DNA of 44,257 nucleotides, taken from Parendozoicomonas verongulae. GTDB lineage: Bacteria; Pseudomonadota; Gammaproteobacteria; Pseudomonadales; Endozoicomonadaceae. Location of the stretch: positions 742-44,998 of the forward strand of contig NZ_SMME01000847.1 of assembly GCF_009711465.1 (NCBI RefSeq), written 5' to 3'. This document shows, in pieces, positions 31,642 to 40,083 of this stretch. Positions within the stretch are counted from its first letter, which is position 1, and each line of letters begins with the position of its first letter. Position numbers and translations under genes: made by a program. The notes beneath the pieces are model-generated. The model was not told where the DNA came from, ran no database searches, and saw only the letters and a list, made by a program, of their open reading frames with translations.

Positions 31642-32736
31642 ATGAAAATTAATCAGGGGCAGAATCCGGTTCCTTTAGATCAACAACCCAGGCTGGACAA
31701 AGACGCCCATCAAGCCAAAGAGGCATCGAAAGGTGCCAGAGCAGGGCATCTGGCTGGAGACAATTTAAATGTTGGTCGTCAACAGGGTGGCCAGACTATT
31801 CATGGTAAGCACTCCCAGGGTATTCCCAAGCCAGCTTTGAATTCTCCTGCTGCTGATCCGACAGTGGCCAGTTATCAGGCTGCTATGGGACACATGGATA
31901 AGCTGGTGGACGGAAGTCAAAATCATACGGCTTTGGCCTACCAACTCCATAATGCTGGAAAGCCTGCTAACTCACAGCCGTCGTGGCAGGGAGCAAATGA
32001 AGTAACCGTTGGAGCAACTGAAGATGGTTTTTCAGGCCAGTTTGATGGGAAAGATTTCAGAGTCGATGCTGGGGGGAAGTCGTTTCAACTGGAATTAGAG
32101 GGGAAGAATGCCACATTCAAGACAAGCTCTAATGGAACAATTTCAGCAACGGTTGATGGTGCACCGCTTGATCTCACTGAAAATGAAGTGAAAGCCTACA
32201 CTGACTTTTTTGCTCTGATGGCACTGTTCCATGAAATGGGCGTTGAGCAGAGGCAAATGAGCCGACAAGGGCGAAATATGGCGAACAAGGCTGTGGTAGA
32301 GAAAATCAAAGCCCAGGCTCAAGAGCAGCGAAGCGCAGCTGCTGCAAAAATGGTTGCCGGCATGGTTGGTGGCGCAGTAAAGGTAGCATCCGGTGCACTC
32401 AACATGGCGGGCTCCATGAAGGGGATGAAGGCAGATCAGGCAGCTGGTGGTAATAGCCAGATGGGCAACATGATCGCTCAGCAGTGGAGCGCGATGGGTA
32501 AAATGGTAGAAGGCTTGGGCGAAGCTGGTGCTTCCACACTCCAGTACAAAGCTGGTTTGCACGAGGCCCGCTCAACTGAGCTCCGCGCAGAAGAAGAGCA
32601 GGCTCGTTTTGTAAAACAGACGGAGCAGGATCAAATGCAGGTGGCTCAGGAGCTTGCCACAAAGGCTCGAGATACTTTCGCGCAAACCTGGAACCAGTTC
32701 CTGCAAACCCAGCAGAATATCGCCCGTAATATCTAA
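31642..32736 (+). CDS. sctB: T3SS small translocator, YopD/SseD-like (SctB)
   Basis: This 364-aa protein follows sctE by 28 bases with CAGGGAG upstream. It has one hydrophobic segment (about 232-262, MVAGMVGGAVKVASGALNMAG) and a C-terminal coiled coil, as in YopD/SseD/EspB proteins, which form the pore with the larger translocator. The N-terminal half is polar. Residues about 119-175 alternate short beta-like strands with Gly/Asn turns (GFSGQFDGKDFRVDAGG and following), an insertion I do not know from this family. It ends ARNI, like its two secreted neighbours. The assignment rests on position, topology and the chaperone. Confidence 0.8.
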   Translation: MKINQGQNPVPLDQQPRLDKDAHQAKEASKGARAGHLAGDNLNVGRQQGGQTIHGKHSQGIPKPALNSPAADPTVASYQAAMGHMDKLVDGSQNHTALAYQLHNAGKPANSQPSWQGANEVTVGATEDGFSGQFDGKDFRVDAGGKSFQLELEGKNATFKTSSNGTISATVDGAPLDLTENEVKAYTDFFALMALFHEMGVEQRQMSRQGRNMANKAVVEKIKAQAQEQRSAAAAKMVAGMVGGAVKVASGALNMAGSMKGMKADQAAGGNSQMGNMIAQQWSAMGKMVEGLGEAGASTLQYKAGLHEARSTELRAEEEQARFVKQTEQDQMQVAQELATKARDTFAQTWNQFLQTQQNIARNI

Positions 32737-32752
32737 CTGAACGGAGAGGGCT

Positions 32753-33628
32753 ATGCAGGCAGGTGGTGTTTCTGGTGCACAACAGGCGGGAGCTGCACTG
32801 GGTGTTGGAGGTGAGGCAGCCCCAGCAAAATCTGCCGAAGGTGCTCACAGTCAGTTCGGTGCTGTGAGTGCTGGCCCTGCCAGTGCCAGCTTTTTTGAAG
32901 AAGCTTCAATCACGCTCTCTTCCCTTCGTAAGTTCAAAACCAAAGACAGTAAGGAAGACAAAGACCTCAAAAAGCAACTTGAGCGTCTCAAGGAAACTGT
33001 TCCTGATATGCCAGGAATGGAGAAGATGGATAAATTCCTGCAACAAATGCAGGAGGCCAAGAAGAACGGCTCCCTCACCAAAGAGCAAATCAAACAGTTT
33101 GCGGACGAATATTCTGGAGACTCTACCCATCAGTATCTGGCTCTGGATGCCTTCGCTTCAATGCTGGAAGAGATTGAAGGAGAAGACTCCCCACTTGCTG
33201 CCGATTTGCGAGCGTATAACTCCGAGTTTTATGAAGAGAACAAGATGGATATCCAGGTGGGTATCAACTCTTCCAAAACCGCTGCAGACATTGCGGAAAA
33301 AACCGGCGGCACAGCTCAAGAATACCGTGACATTATGCGTGACGGAGGGATGCGGGTCCCTGATCTGACCACTCCCCTTGAGGCCTACCAACATGCAAAA
33401 GAGCAAAGCCGTAGCTATGACGAAATTGATAGTGCCATCCAGATGCTAATGGAGGGTTTGTCTAATGAGATGGCTGCATTGAAGAGCCCGAATATGACCT
33501 CTTCAGCCGATGCTGCCCACCTTGTGCATGTGCGCAAACGTTTGGAAGTGGTGTTTGGCTTAAGGACTATTATCGAGTTCAGCCAGCAAAATGAAAATGC
33601 CATAGACAGGGTGCTTTCCCGAGGGTGA
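32753..33628 (+). CDS. sctW: T3SS gatekeeper SctW (YopN-like)
   Basis: This 291-aa protein matches the YopN/HrpJ gatekeeper family. A Gly/Ala-rich secretion-type N-terminus (1-45) precedes a coiled coil (about 60-80) and the helical X-bundle domains (about 85-280), with KKNGSLTKEQIKQFADEYSGDSTHQYLALDAFASMLE typical of the family. SctW binds the export gate and blocks effector release until host contact. It is the short, YopN-length form; the C-terminal TyeA-like part is encoded by the next gene, seven bases on. A GGAGAGGG site precedes the ATG. Confidence 0.88.
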   Translation: MQAGGVSGAQQAGAALGVGGEAAPAKSAEGAHSQFGAVSAGPASASFFEEASITLSSLRKFKTKDSKEDKDLKKQLERLKETVPDMPGMEKMDKFLQQMQEAKKNGSLTKEQIKQFADEYSGDSTHQYLALDAFASMLEEIEGEDSPLAADLRAYNSEFYEENKMDIQVGINSSKTAADIAEKTGGTAQEYRDIMRDGGMRVPDLTTPLEAYQHAKEQSRSYDEIDSAIQMLMEGLSNEMAALKSPNMTSSADAAHLVHVRKRLEVVFGLRTIIEFSQQNENAIDRVLSRG

Positions 33629-33634
33629 TCTCTT

Positions 33635-33979
33635 ATGAACAGTAGTTTGATGGATAACTCACCCATCCAGAAAGGGGTTTTAATTGAGGAAGTCTTGCGA
33701 CTACTGAATCAGCGGTGGATTTCAGCTAATGATATTGAAAGTATTCCCGGAAAGCTTGGTGTGCCGGTGGATAATCTTGGAACAAAGATTTTTGTACTCA
33801 ACCAAGTGCTGGAAACCTACCGCAAGATTCCGGATCAGTATTTTAAAGAACCGGAACACCGGGAAAATATTCTCGAAGCCTGTCAGGAAGCCCTTGATGA
33901 TGTCATTGAGGAGGAGGAGGAAGAAGAGGCTTTTGAGGATGAAGACGATGATGATTTTGATATGGATTTTGATATTTAA
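33635..33979 (+). CDS. tyeA: TyeA-like gatekeeper cofactor
   Basis: This 114-aa protein aligns by eye with TyeA: LLNQRWISANDIESIPGKLGVP corresponds to TyeA's [22 protein letters not shown], and EHRENILEACQEALDDVIEEEEEE to [25 protein letters not shown]. TyeA binds the C-terminus of YopN and completes the gatekeeper plug. A run of about 23 acidic residues (Glu then Asp, ending DMDFDI) extends beyond the normal end. It sits between sctW and the SycN-like gene, the Yersinia order. Confidence 0.85.
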   Translation: MNSSLMDNSPIQKGVLIEEVLRLLNQRWISANDIESIPGKLGVPVDNLGTKIFVLNQVLETYRKIPDQYFKEPEHRENILEACQEALDDVIEEEEEEEAFEDEDDDDFDMDFDI

Positions 33980-33990
33980 GGTATCGCGTT

Positions 33991-34368
33991 ATGCGTGATC
34001 TTGTGGAATCGGCTGTTAAGAATTTTAACCGAACCCTGGGAATAGGAGAATTGCCTTTTCCTGATACCGGGATTATGCAGTACACCTTCGGACAGGGAGG
34101 TACATTCTTTATCGAACTTCATGAAAAAGGTGTGTTAATGCACCTTTTACGTGAAATTCCTGATCATAGTTTGGACGAGGCAGGCCCCAAAGCGCTGGAA
34201 TTATGTCACTACAATCAAAGTCGCAAGTTTGACACTCAGTGTGCATTAAAAGACGGTAATCAGCTGGTGTTTATTACCTTTATGACTGTAGAAAAACTAA
34301 ATGGCCCAGAAATTGAAAATGTACTGCAACATTTGATGAAATTGCAGGACTCTTTGCTCCCTTCATAA
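33991..34368 (+). CDS. sycN: SycN-like T3SS chaperone
   Basis: This 125-aa small acidic protein has the class I (CesT-like) chaperone layout: N-terminal helix, LGIGELPFPDTGIMQYTFGQGGTFFIELHEKGVLMHLLREI strands, and a C-terminal helix LQHLMKLQDSLLPS. It agrees with SycN in the LG..., strand and LLRLQ-type end features. SycN pairs with YscB to bind the N-terminus of YopN. The gene is directly downstream of tyeA, as in Yersinia. No YscB-like partner is seen in the window. Confidence 0.78.
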   Translation: MRDLVESAVKNFNRTLGIGELPFPDTGIMQYTFGQGGTFFIELHEKGVLMHLLREIPDHSLDEAGPKALELCHYNQSRKFDTQCALKDGNQLVFITFMTVEKLNGPEIENVLQHLMKLQDSLLPS

Positions 34369-34439
34369 CTATCACGTCTGAAAGCGGAGTTTTAATTTCA
34401 TTATGTTCCAATGCCGAGCTTCCTTTTTAGGCAGAGGCA

Positions 34440-34468
34440 TTGACTAGACTTTTGAGTAAGCCTATTCA
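34440..34468 (+). promoter_or_regulatory. Candidate promoter for sctI-sctJ-sctK-sctL
   Basis: TTGACT (34440-34445), a 17-base spacer and TATTCA (34463-34468) lie 33 bases before the sctI ATG, inside the only sizeable gap (133 bases) within the plus-strand part of the cluster. An AAGGAG ribosome site follows at 34489-34494. It suggests the basal-body genes form a separate transcript. Confidence 0.5.
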
Positions 34469-34501
34469 GCTGTCGTAGATGGCATATTAAGGAGTGGCAT
34501 C

Positions 34502-34930
34502 ATGCCCAGCCCTGGAATAAACAATGTTGGTTCTGTTACAGAAAAAGCGCTCAAAAAACAGGATCAACAGCAGTTAGAGAAACTCCTCGACAAACCCGAC
34601 GACCGGGACGCGGAAGATTTTAACGCGCAGATGGAAGCCGGCTTAAAAAGTGAGAACGAAACCAGCATCGAAGGCAGCCCGGTTGAGCTCAAACAGGCAC
34701 CGGATAACCTTGGAGATCGCATACTCAATGCATTTCAGGGTATGAAAGAGAATATCGACAGTCGGCATCAGAAGATCGACAACATGCTGAGTTCTGATGA
34801 GACGCTGTCTATGCGGGATATGTTCAAAACCCAGAAAGCCATGACCAACCTCATGATGACGGAAGACCTCATCGGTAAGGTGGTTGGTAAGGCAACCCAG
34901 ACCATAGAAACACTGGCCAAACAGCAGTAA
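34502..34930 (+). CDS. sctI: T3SS inner rod protein SctI
   Basis: This 142-aa protein has a polar N-terminus and the conserved YscI C-terminal half: LGDRILNAFQGMKENIDSRHQKIDNML, then SMRDMFKTQKAMTNLMMTEDLIGKVVGKATQTIETLAKQQ. This closely follows the YscI pattern ending VGKATQNVDTL. SctI forms the inner rod (export-apparatus adaptor) at the needle base. A strong AAGGAG precedes the ATG. sctI-J-K-L keep the Yersinia order, but the needle gene sctF that normally precedes them is absent. Confidence 0.9.
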   Translation: MPSPGINNVGSVTEKALKKQDQQQLEKLLDKPDDRDAEDFNAQMEAGLKSENETSIEGSPVELKQAPDNLGDRILNAFQGMKENIDSRHQKIDNMLSSDETLSMRDMFKTQKAMTNLMMTEDLIGKVVGKATQTIETLAKQQ

Positions 34931-34955
34931 CAGCCTCAAACGCAAGGAACGCGTT

Positions 34956-35771
34956 GTGCAGAAAATCAGAATCGTGATACTCAGCCTGTTTGTGTTACTG
35001 CTGTCGGGCTGTAAGGTTCAGCTCTATACAGGGCTTACCGAAAAAGAAGGCAACGATATGCTTGCCATTCTGCTGGATAACTCGATTCCGGCAGAAAAAG
35101 TGATGGATAAAGATGGTAATGTGACCCTCACCGTTTCTACTGATGATGTCTCCCGGGCTATTCGCCTTCTTCGTACCCATGGTCACCCAAAAGACAAGTT
35201 CTCATCTGTCAGCGAAATATTCCCGAAGGACAGCCTGATTTCCTCGCCTACCGAGGAAAAGGCTCGTTATACCTACTCTATGTCGCAGGAGCTGTCGGCC
35301 ACAATTTCTATGATTGATGGTGTGCTTACGGCCAGAGTGCATGTTGTGTTACCTCAGGAATCAGGTTCTGGCGAATCGAGCTTCCCATCCTCTGCCTCCG
35401 TCTTTATTAAGTACACCCCTGAGCTGGAGCTGGCCGGTTTTGTACCCAAAGTGAAAACTCTGGTAGCTAACAGTATTGAAGGGTTGTCCCTCGATAAAAT
35501 CACAGTTTCGCTGTTTCCATCGGCACAGGTGACACCTGACAGGGTGCTTCTCCCTCAAGAACTGGAAACTGTGTTGTCGATTGATGTGACACCAGAAACA
35601 TCCTCTCGCCTGTTGCTTATTCTGGGAGCTATGTTTGCCTTGTTTATTATGGCTGTGCTTGGCTGCGGGGTTTTGTTCTGGTTGTGGTGGAGCGGCCGTA
35701 AGAGAGCTGCAGAGGCTATGGGGATGGATAACACCGGAATGATTGAGGTGGACGAAGTTGAGGCCAGATGA
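34956..35771 (+). CDS. sctJ: T3SS inner-membrane ring lipoprotein SctJ
   Basis: SctJ (271 aa) forms the inner ring of the basal body. The GTG start at 34956 has AAGGAAC upstream. The signal peptide ends in the lipobox LLSGC with the lipidated Cys19. Two ring-building domains follow (about 20-85 and 110-190), including ARVHVVLPQ. A C-terminal membrane helix sits at 219-244 with a cytoplasmic tail. The stop overlaps the sctK start (ATGA). It matches the YscJ/PrgK family throughout. Confidence 0.94.
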   Translation: MQKIRIVILSLFVLLLSGCKVQLYTGLTEKEGNDMLAILLDNSIPAEKVMDKDGNVTLTVSTDDVSRAIRLLRTHGHPKDKFSSVSEIFPKDSLISSPTEEKARYTYSMSQELSATISMIDGVLTARVHVVLPQESGSGESSFPSSASVFIKYTPELELAGFVPKVKTLVANSIEGLSLDKITVSLFPSAQVTPDRVLLPQELETVLSIDVTPETSSRLLLILGAMFALFIMAVLGCGVLFWLWWSGRKRAAEAMGMDNTGMIEVDEVEAR

Positions 35772-36424
35772 TGAATGTCGATCAGCTTGCACCGGTTGTT
35801 GAGTTCAACTTCTCTCCGGCCGGTTATATTGATGATTCCTGGTTAGCAAATCTGCCCAATGCACAGATTATCAATGCGTTGATTGCTGAACCCTCTGCTG
35901 CTCACTGGGCTTCTAAACATATTCTTGAAGCTTACGCCCTTCATGGAAAAACCGATCTGAATTTCGATCGCCCTGAAAAGCATCTGGCTTTGGCAAGCCG
36001 TAAACATCTCACCCCTATCGTCTTTCATGCTGGTTTAGCCTTGAATGGTCCGCTTTTAAAACGTGTTGTTAAACGGCAGGAGCGGGCAGCTGTTCAGGCA
36101 TGCATTGGTGATGACAGCTATCAGTACGCTATCAAAAAAGGCCCCTTCATAGCAGGAAGCCTGCCGGAAAGCTTTGAAACAGATTTTATCATCGACTGGA
36201 ATGCTCCTGAAGAATTGAAGAAGCACATCTTCCGCTCAGGGGTTCGGCTTTTAGGTGCTGTGTTTGCCCAGGAGAGTGATGCTTTCCAGAAACGTTTGCT
36301 CTTCAAATTTCCCATGCCCAGCAAAGATTATTTCTATGCGGGCGGTGCAGCCAGCTACTCCCAGGATGTTGTGCGCCTGGGGGGAGGAATGCTGCGTAAA
36401 CTGATGAAAGAGTTTATCAAATGA
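35768..36424 (+). CDS. sctK: T3SS cytoplasmic sorting-platform protein SctK
   Basis: SctK (218 aa) belongs to the YscK/OrgA family. It links the SctQ pods of the sorting platform to the inner ring. Features seen are the N-terminal FNFSPAGYIDDSWLANLP, and an HWASKHILEAYALHGK segment followed by HLALASRKHLTPIVFHAGLALN in the family style. There is no signal or membrane helix. It overlaps sctJ at its start and sctL at its end by four bases each, so all three are translationally coupled. Confidence 0.85.
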   Translation: MMNVDQLAPVVEFNFSPAGYIDDSWLANLPNAQIINALIAEPSAAHWASKHILEAYALHGKTDLNFDRPEKHLALASRKHLTPIVFHAGLALNGPLLKRVVKRQERAAVQACIGDDSYQYAIKKGPFIAGSLPESFETDFIIDWNAPEELKKHIFRSGVRLLGAVFAQESDAFQKRLLFKFPMPSKDYFYAGGAASYSQDVVRLGGGMLRKLMKEFIK

Positions 36425-37200
36425 GCCTGAATATCATCACAATCACCAAGCGGGACTTTAGCCTGCAGCCCGGTCAGAAGGTGATCAGGGCGGCGGATTA
36501 TTCTGTGGTGGAAAGGTCTACCACTTTGATAGACAAGGCCCGCGAGCGTGCTGCCCAAATTGAGGCGGAGGCCCGGCAGGCTTATCAACAGGAAAAACAG
36601 CGCGGCTATCAGGACGGTTTGCTGCAGAGCCGTATGGAACAGTCTGAGCAGATGCTTAAGATGGTGGACCGCTCCATCAACTACCTATCCGATGTGGAAG
36701 CATCGCTGGCTGATATTTTGATGACAGCTGTTAAGAAGATTATTGATGACTATGATAATCGGGCGCTCACAGTGGGTCTTATTAAAAGTGGTTTACAGCA
36801 TGTGCGCAATGAGCGGCAAGTTTCGGTACGTGTTCCTCCTGCGCACTTTAGTTATGTGAAAGAGAAGATTGCCGAAATTCTGTCTGGTTACAAAGGTATT
36901 GGTATTCTTGTCCCTGTGTCAGACCCGCGTCTTAAAGCAGGTAGCTGTATTCTGGAAAGTAAGATTGGCGTGATTGATGCCAGCATTGATATTCAGCTGG
37001 AAGCACTGAGAAAGCGTTTTTCAGAACTCACCGCTCATAGCATGGATGATGCAATGAACGGAGAGCGAGAGTGGGCTAATGCTGTTGATGAGAAAGCGGT
37101 GGTTGAGGGCAGTGTGCAGAGTGAGGTGAAGCCTGAAAGTACCTCTGAAGCTTCAGAGCAGTGCCCTGATAGCGACCATGACACCACTTATTTCACATAA
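36421..37200 (+). CDS. sctL: T3SS stator protein SctL
   Basis: SctL (259 aa) is the YscL/FliH-like stator that connects the ATPase SctN to the sorting platform. It has an N-terminal family segment (MSLNIITITKRDFSLQPGQKVIRAADY), a charged coiled coil (about 35-95) and a C-terminal ATPase-binding domain (about 100-205). The last 50 residues are an unstructured acidic tail (Ser/Glu/Asp rich), longer than usual. The SctN and SctQ partners are not in the window. The stop is followed directly by a hairpin of a repeated family. Confidence 0.88.
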   Translation: MSLNIITITKRDFSLQPGQKVIRAADYSVVERSTTLIDKARERAAQIEAEARQAYQQEKQRGYQDGLLQSRMEQSEQMLKMVDRSINYLSDVEASLADILMTAVKKIIDDYDNRALTVGLIKSGLQHVRNERQVSVRVPPAHFSYVKEKIAEILSGYKGIGILVPVSDPRLKAGSCILESKIGVIDASIDIQLEALRKRFSELTAHSMDDAMNGEREWANAVDEKAVVEGSVQSEVKPESTSEASEQCPDSDHDTTYFT

Positions 37201-37229
37201 CTACCGAATCATTGCTTTCGGTACTTAAG
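37198..37229. repeat. Short copy of a palindromic repeat, also a likely terminator
   Basis: TACCGAA (37202-37208) and TTCGGTA (37217-37223) form a stem with an 8-base loop between the convergent sctL and sctC genes. The sequence around the sctL stop (ACATAA, TACC, CATTGCTTTCG) matches the left end of the longer element after sctV, and GTACTTAAG matches its right end. It looks like the same repeat with the middle missing. Confidence 0.6.
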
Positions 37230-37231
37230 CC

Positions 37232-39130
37232 TTACATCAGGTTCACGATGCGGGGTGTAATCAGAAAAAGCCGTACGTTCTTCTTTTTGGATTCCGTCTT
37301 GTTTCTGAAAGCTGCACCTACCAGAGGCATATCTCCCAATACGGGAATCTTAGACTGATCGTTTCTTGTCTCTTCGTAGTAATACCCACCAACCAACAGA
37401 CTCTCGTTCTCATCAATTACCGCCTGGGTGCTGATGGAACTGTTTTTCACCACAGGAATATTATCAGCCCCTGTAGCCTCCTGAGAGCTGGCCTGGCCGC
37501 CGTCCTGAATGTTTACACTCAGGTGAAGCTTGCGTCCGGTCACTTCATCTACAATCCGCGGTGTCACTTTTAGTACCGAGCCGTAGGTTACAGGGAATAG
37601 CTCGGCTGACTCCTGTCCAGCAACACGCACATAGAAGGTCTGGCTGTTATCCAGTACGGCTTCCATGTTGTCCAGGGTGAGCACAGAAGGGCGGGCAAGT
37701 ACTTTGGCGTTGCCCTGATCGGACAGGATGTTGACCTTCGTTAACAAGCGCCCACTGGTGAGATTGATAATAGTGCTAAAGGTGTTACTGGGTACGGAAT
37801 CATTATCGCTCTTGAATGGGTTAAAGCGGATAAAGTCTCCATCCTCTTTACCTAGCCGCCAGTTAATCCCCAGCTGGTCCAGATTGTTTGTGTTCACATC
37901 AATGATGGACACATTTATCTCCACTTGTGCCAGCGGCTTGTCGAGAGTATTGATCAAACTCTCGTACATAGGCATCTTGGACTCAAGATCATGAATGATC
38001 ACCGAGTTCAAGCGGCGGTCAGCATTGATATGCACACTCTCTGGCGTAGTAGTTTGAGCGGGAGCCTGAGGTCCGGGAGCTTCTTTTCCTACAGGCGTGG
38101 CAGGTGTAAGGCCGGGAACCGAGCGTCCGGGTGTCTGAGCCGGCGCGGAGCTTAATCCACCGCCGCTGACAATCTGTCTCAAAATCGTGGCAACGCCGGG
38201 AACTGTTGCAGTCTGACTACGAAAGGTAAAGGTGCGATCATCCGCCCAGGCATAGCGCAACGGGAATACCTTTACGGTCTGGCGGCTGCGCTGACGCTCT
38301 CCGGATTTGGCATCCAGAAGCTGGGCGGTTTCCGTCACCAGCTCCATATAACGGGGTGGACCGGAGATGTAAATAATTCCCTCTTCCGGACGGGCCTTCC
38401 AGTAAAAACGACTATCCCATATACCGATTTCCATCAAGGTTTTCTTGAATTTATCCGCTGCCATGTATTGCAGGCTGAGAATCTGCTTCTGGATCTCATT
38501 ACCGTTATAAACGTAAAGGGTGTTGCCATCAAAGTACCAGATCAGCCCATTAAGCTGGGCCACTTTATCCAGAAACTCGACAGGCGAAAGAGGGCCGATA
38601 CGGCCATTTACCACACCGTCCACATTGGGGCTGATAATCACTGGAATACTGTAGTTAGCAGCAAAGTTGCGAAGTACATCCGAGACAGGTTCACTGTTGC
38701 CAAAGTAGGCATAGGGACGAGCGTCGTGCATCACTTCGTCGGCGGCAGCTGGCTCACTTGGTGGAGCGAGTTCCCGAGGGTAATTATTTTCAGGAAGGTA
38801 GAGCACTTGACCAACCATCAAACCATCGGGATCAGGAATACCGTTGTGATGGGCCAGCAGTGGAGCCGGAATGCCATACATCTCAGCAATAACAGAGAGA
38901 CTTTCCCCCGGTTGAACGACGTGTTTCTGTCGTGTGTCTTCTTGCTCATAACTATTATTGCCAGACCACGGGCTGTATGTGACAGCGGAATCACTGGCCA
39001 TAGCTGATGGGAAACAAGCCCCCATAGTGAACCCAATAACAAGTGCTCTTTTGAGGAGCCTCTCTCTAAACCCTGAAAATAGCGGGCTTTTGCGCGATTT
39101 TTTTATATGAAACAAGATACGTGCGTCCAT
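37232..39130 (-). CDS. sctC: T3SS outer-membrane secretin SctC with N-terminal LysM domain
   Basis: SctC (632 aa) forms the outer ring. A signal peptide ends near residue 45 (FPSAMA). Then comes a LysM domain at about 70-113 (HVVQPGESLSVIAEMYGIPAPLLAHHNG, ending VGQVLYLP), which binds peptidoglycan in other proteins. N0 (about 138-215), N1, a Pro/Gln-rich linker (about 305-365) and the secretin barrel (about 400-632) follow, the barrel ending with SKIPVLGDMPLVGAAFRNK. The LysM is not part of the standard SctC. The gene is the only minus-strand member of the cluster, convergent with sctL and divergent from sctX; no pilotin gene is seen. Confidence 0.93.
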   Translation of the reverse strand: MDARILFHIKKSRKSPLFSGFRERLLKRALVIGFTMGACFPSAMASDSAVTYSPWSGNNSYEQEDTRQKHVVQPGESLSVIAEMYGIPAPLLAHHNGIPDPDGLMVGQVLYLPENNYPRELAPPSEPAAADEVMHDARPYAYFGNSEPVSDVLRNFAANYSIPVIISPNVDGVVNGRIGPLSPVEFLDKVAQLNGLIWYFDGNTLYVYNGNEIQKQILSLQYMAADKFKKTLMEIGIWDSRFYWKARPEEGIIYISGPPRYMELVTETAQLLDAKSGERQRSRQTVKVFPLRYAWADDRTFTFRSQTATVPGVATILRQIVSGGGLSSAPAQTPGRSVPGLTPATPVGKEAPGPQAPAQTTTPESVHINADRRLNSVIIHDLESKMPMYESLINTLDKPLAQVEINVSIIDVNTNNLDQLGINWRLGKEDGDFIRFNPFKSDNDSVPSNTFSTIINLTSGRLLTKVNILSDQGNAKVLARPSVLTLDNMEAVLDNSQTFYVRVAGQESAELFPVTYGSVLKVTPRIVDEVTGRKLHLSVNIQDGGQASSQEATGADNIPVVKNSSISTQAVIDENESLLVGGYYYEETRNDQSKIPVLGDMPLVGAAFRNKTESKKKNVRLFLITPRIVNLM

Positions 39131-39267
39131 GCCTGCATCCGGGCGAGAACCGCCCTTTATGAGAATTTGTTGTCAATACACAAAGTTTATACAACCATTT
39201 GGAATTCTGCATGAAACTGCTTTTCAGGCTTCAATAAAGAAAAGGACTTTTCGCAGAGAGTTTTCTA

Positions 39268-39663
39268 ATGGCCGGATCTATTGGCGACATAAACAGTGGC
39301 CTTGTGGGTGTTAGTCATACCACTGGTAATGAGTATCAGGCCTTACCCTCCAAGTCGGCCATTCGCCCTACAGTGAATACCAGTGCTGCTGATGCCGTAC
39401 ATATCAGTAAGGCGCTTTCTGTTGATGATTCAAAAAATAAATTAATGGAGTTTATTCGCGGGGATCGTCTGCAGTCCTACACGCCTCAGGACAACCGCGA
39501 GTTGCGAAATGGCATTATTAACCTTGTGCGAGACCGGCTGGATGATATGAAACTGGCAGAAGAAGACCGCAATGCATTGAATGAGATGCTGGGGCTCCTC
39601 AAGCAGGACAGTGAACTTGAAGCTCTGGCCACCATGGCTCGCAATATTCTGATTCCGGCCTGA
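39268..39663 (+). CDS. sctX: SctX (YscX-like) T3SS export component
   Basis: This 131-aa protein sits just before sctY and sctV, the position of yscX. The N-terminal third is polar, as expected for an early secreted substrate. The C-terminus (SYTPQDNRELRNGIINLVRD, then LNEMLGLLKQDSELEALATMARNIL) resembles the YscX helical region that binds YscY. In Yersinia YscX and YscY are needed for export and bind SctV. The start has GAGAG nine bases upstream. The assignment rests mainly on position plus the helical end. Confidence 0.7.
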   Translation: MAGSIGDINSGLVGVSHTTGNEYQALPSKSAIRPTVNTSAADAVHISKALSVDDSKNKLMEFIRGDRLQSYTPQDNRELRNGIINLVRDRLDDMKLAEEDRNALNEMLGLLKQDSELEALATMARNILIPA

Positions 39664-39671
39664 TAAATTCT

Positions 39672-40022
39672 ATGAGTAAAGAAATTCCATCTACGCCCTC
39701 CCCGCAGGACGTTCCAGACATTGCACTTACGGGCAAAGACTGGGTTCTTACCCAGGCTTTTACCCGATTGCAACAAAGGCAGTTTACTGATGCTATCAAA
39801 CTCCTCCAGGGCTTGCGGGTTTTAGCTCCAGAAGACTCCGAAGTTTATCGAATGCTCAGTTACTCACTGTTAATGGCGGATCAGCCTGAAGAGTGCCTTT
39901 CTATGGCCGATAGATACCTGCAGTGCATGCCTCCTGGTACGGACACGCAGGAAATTTCCTGGATTCAAGGGCGTGCAAAAGTTCGTTTAGAAAAAGCACG
40001 TCTTAAACAGGCGAAAGAGTAA
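39672..40022 (+). CDS. sctY: SctY (YscY-like) TPR chaperone
   Basis: This 116-aa TPR-like protein (about 25-100: LTQAFTRLQQRQFTDAIKLLQGLRVLAPEDSEVYRMLSYSLLMADQPEECLSMADRYL) matches the YscY family, chaperone of SctX and partner of the SctV export gate. It follows sctX by 8 bases and precedes sctV by 61, the Yersinia order. Its ribosome site is weak, so translation may depend on sctX. Confidence 0.8.
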   Translation: MSKEIPSTPSPQDVPDIALTGKDWVLTQAFTRLQQRQFTDAIKLLQGLRVLAPEDSEVYRMLSYSLLMADQPEECLSMADRYLQCMPPGTDTQEISWIQGRAKVRLEKARLKQAKE

Positions 40023-40083
40023 CCCGGAGATACGCCTCAGCAGTAGTAGGTCAGTATCTTCTCAGCAGGCTCCATACTGACCT

